From CAMLJR01 sp964500675 (GTDB lineage: Bacteria > Pseudomonadota > Gammaproteobacteria > Pseudomonadales > CAMLJR01), in the NCBI GenBank assembly GCA_964500675.1, contig CAZCNY010000006.1, forward strand, positions 124,001 to 188,000: a DNA stretch of 64,000 nt, in the 5' to 3' direction. Position 1 is the stretch's first letter. Each line of letters begins with the position of its first letter. The position numbers and the translations under genes were made by a program. Of this stretch, positions 63,947 through 64,000 are shown one piece after another. The notes beneath the pieces were generated by a model that did not search any database, had not been told where the DNA came from, and was given only the letters and a program-made list of their open reading frames with translations.

Positions 63947-64000
63947 AGTGAGCATGCAGAGCGTGGGATAAAGCGAGAAGAACGTGCAGCCGCAAAATAA

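Noticed and set aside
63947..64000. Possible start of dxs after ispA
   Set aside because: dxs commonly follows ispA, but the last 54 bases contain no recognisable start with Dxs-like residues.

Overview
The window is a bacterial chromosome segment, almost certainly from a gammaproteobacterium. The right-hand 27 kb carries the housekeeping neighbourhood known from Escherichia coli and Pseudomonas: purA, hisZ, hflC, hflK, hflX, hfq, miaA, mutL, an amidase, tsaE, nnr, queG, orn, rsgA and psd. A fimW-like/fimX pair follows, in the arrangement I recall from Pseudomonas aeruginosa. PEP-CTERM proteins and a Pseudomonas-like second chemotaxis cluster suggest an environmental, surface-associated organism. 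I cannot name the genus.

Left edge (1-1151): the 5' part of rnr (RNase R), running off the window, and a divergent tRNA-Leu(CAG) with a strong sigma-70 promoter. In E. coli rnr lies close to purA, but here about 35 kb separates them. That block (roughly 1152-36492) starts at the 3' end of the tRNA and looks accessory.

Accessory block, part 1 (1.1-22 kb): an AT-rich P-loop ATPase fused to a PD-(D/E)XK nuclease-like domain; a peroxiredoxin/DUF1801 pair with a degenerate second copy and a third 5' fragment; a Lcl/DUF1566 lipoprotein; an unrecognised 1135-residue protein; a MAPEG protein; a YadG/YadH-type ABC exporter; a PAS-like protein; three PEP-CTERM proteins with no exosortase in view; a MarR/P450/DUF1214 group with a clear inverted-repeat operator; and a frameshifted tyrosine-recombinase remnant.

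Accessory block, part 2 (22-36 kb): a compact four-gene operon (SDR, LLM flavin-dependent oxidoreductase, sulfotransferase, TIM-barrel epimerase-like), an exported Bcp-type peroxiredoxin, and a complete chemotaxis cluster on the minus strand: receptor-like protein, cheY, STAS protein, cheA, receptor, cheW, cheR, cheD, cheB.

Core block (36.5-64 kb): the housekeeping run above, then an HDOD protein, psd, fimW-like and fimX (type IV pilus and c-di-GMP control), an HNH endonuclease, a BtuCDF/FecBCD-type importer, xseB and ispA. A recurring oddity is short tandem duplication of 15-20 bp units: over the stop codons of cheY and purA, inside cheD, and between mutL and miaA. In the last case it creates three consecutive mini-reading frames joined by ATGA overlaps that lead into the miaA start codon.
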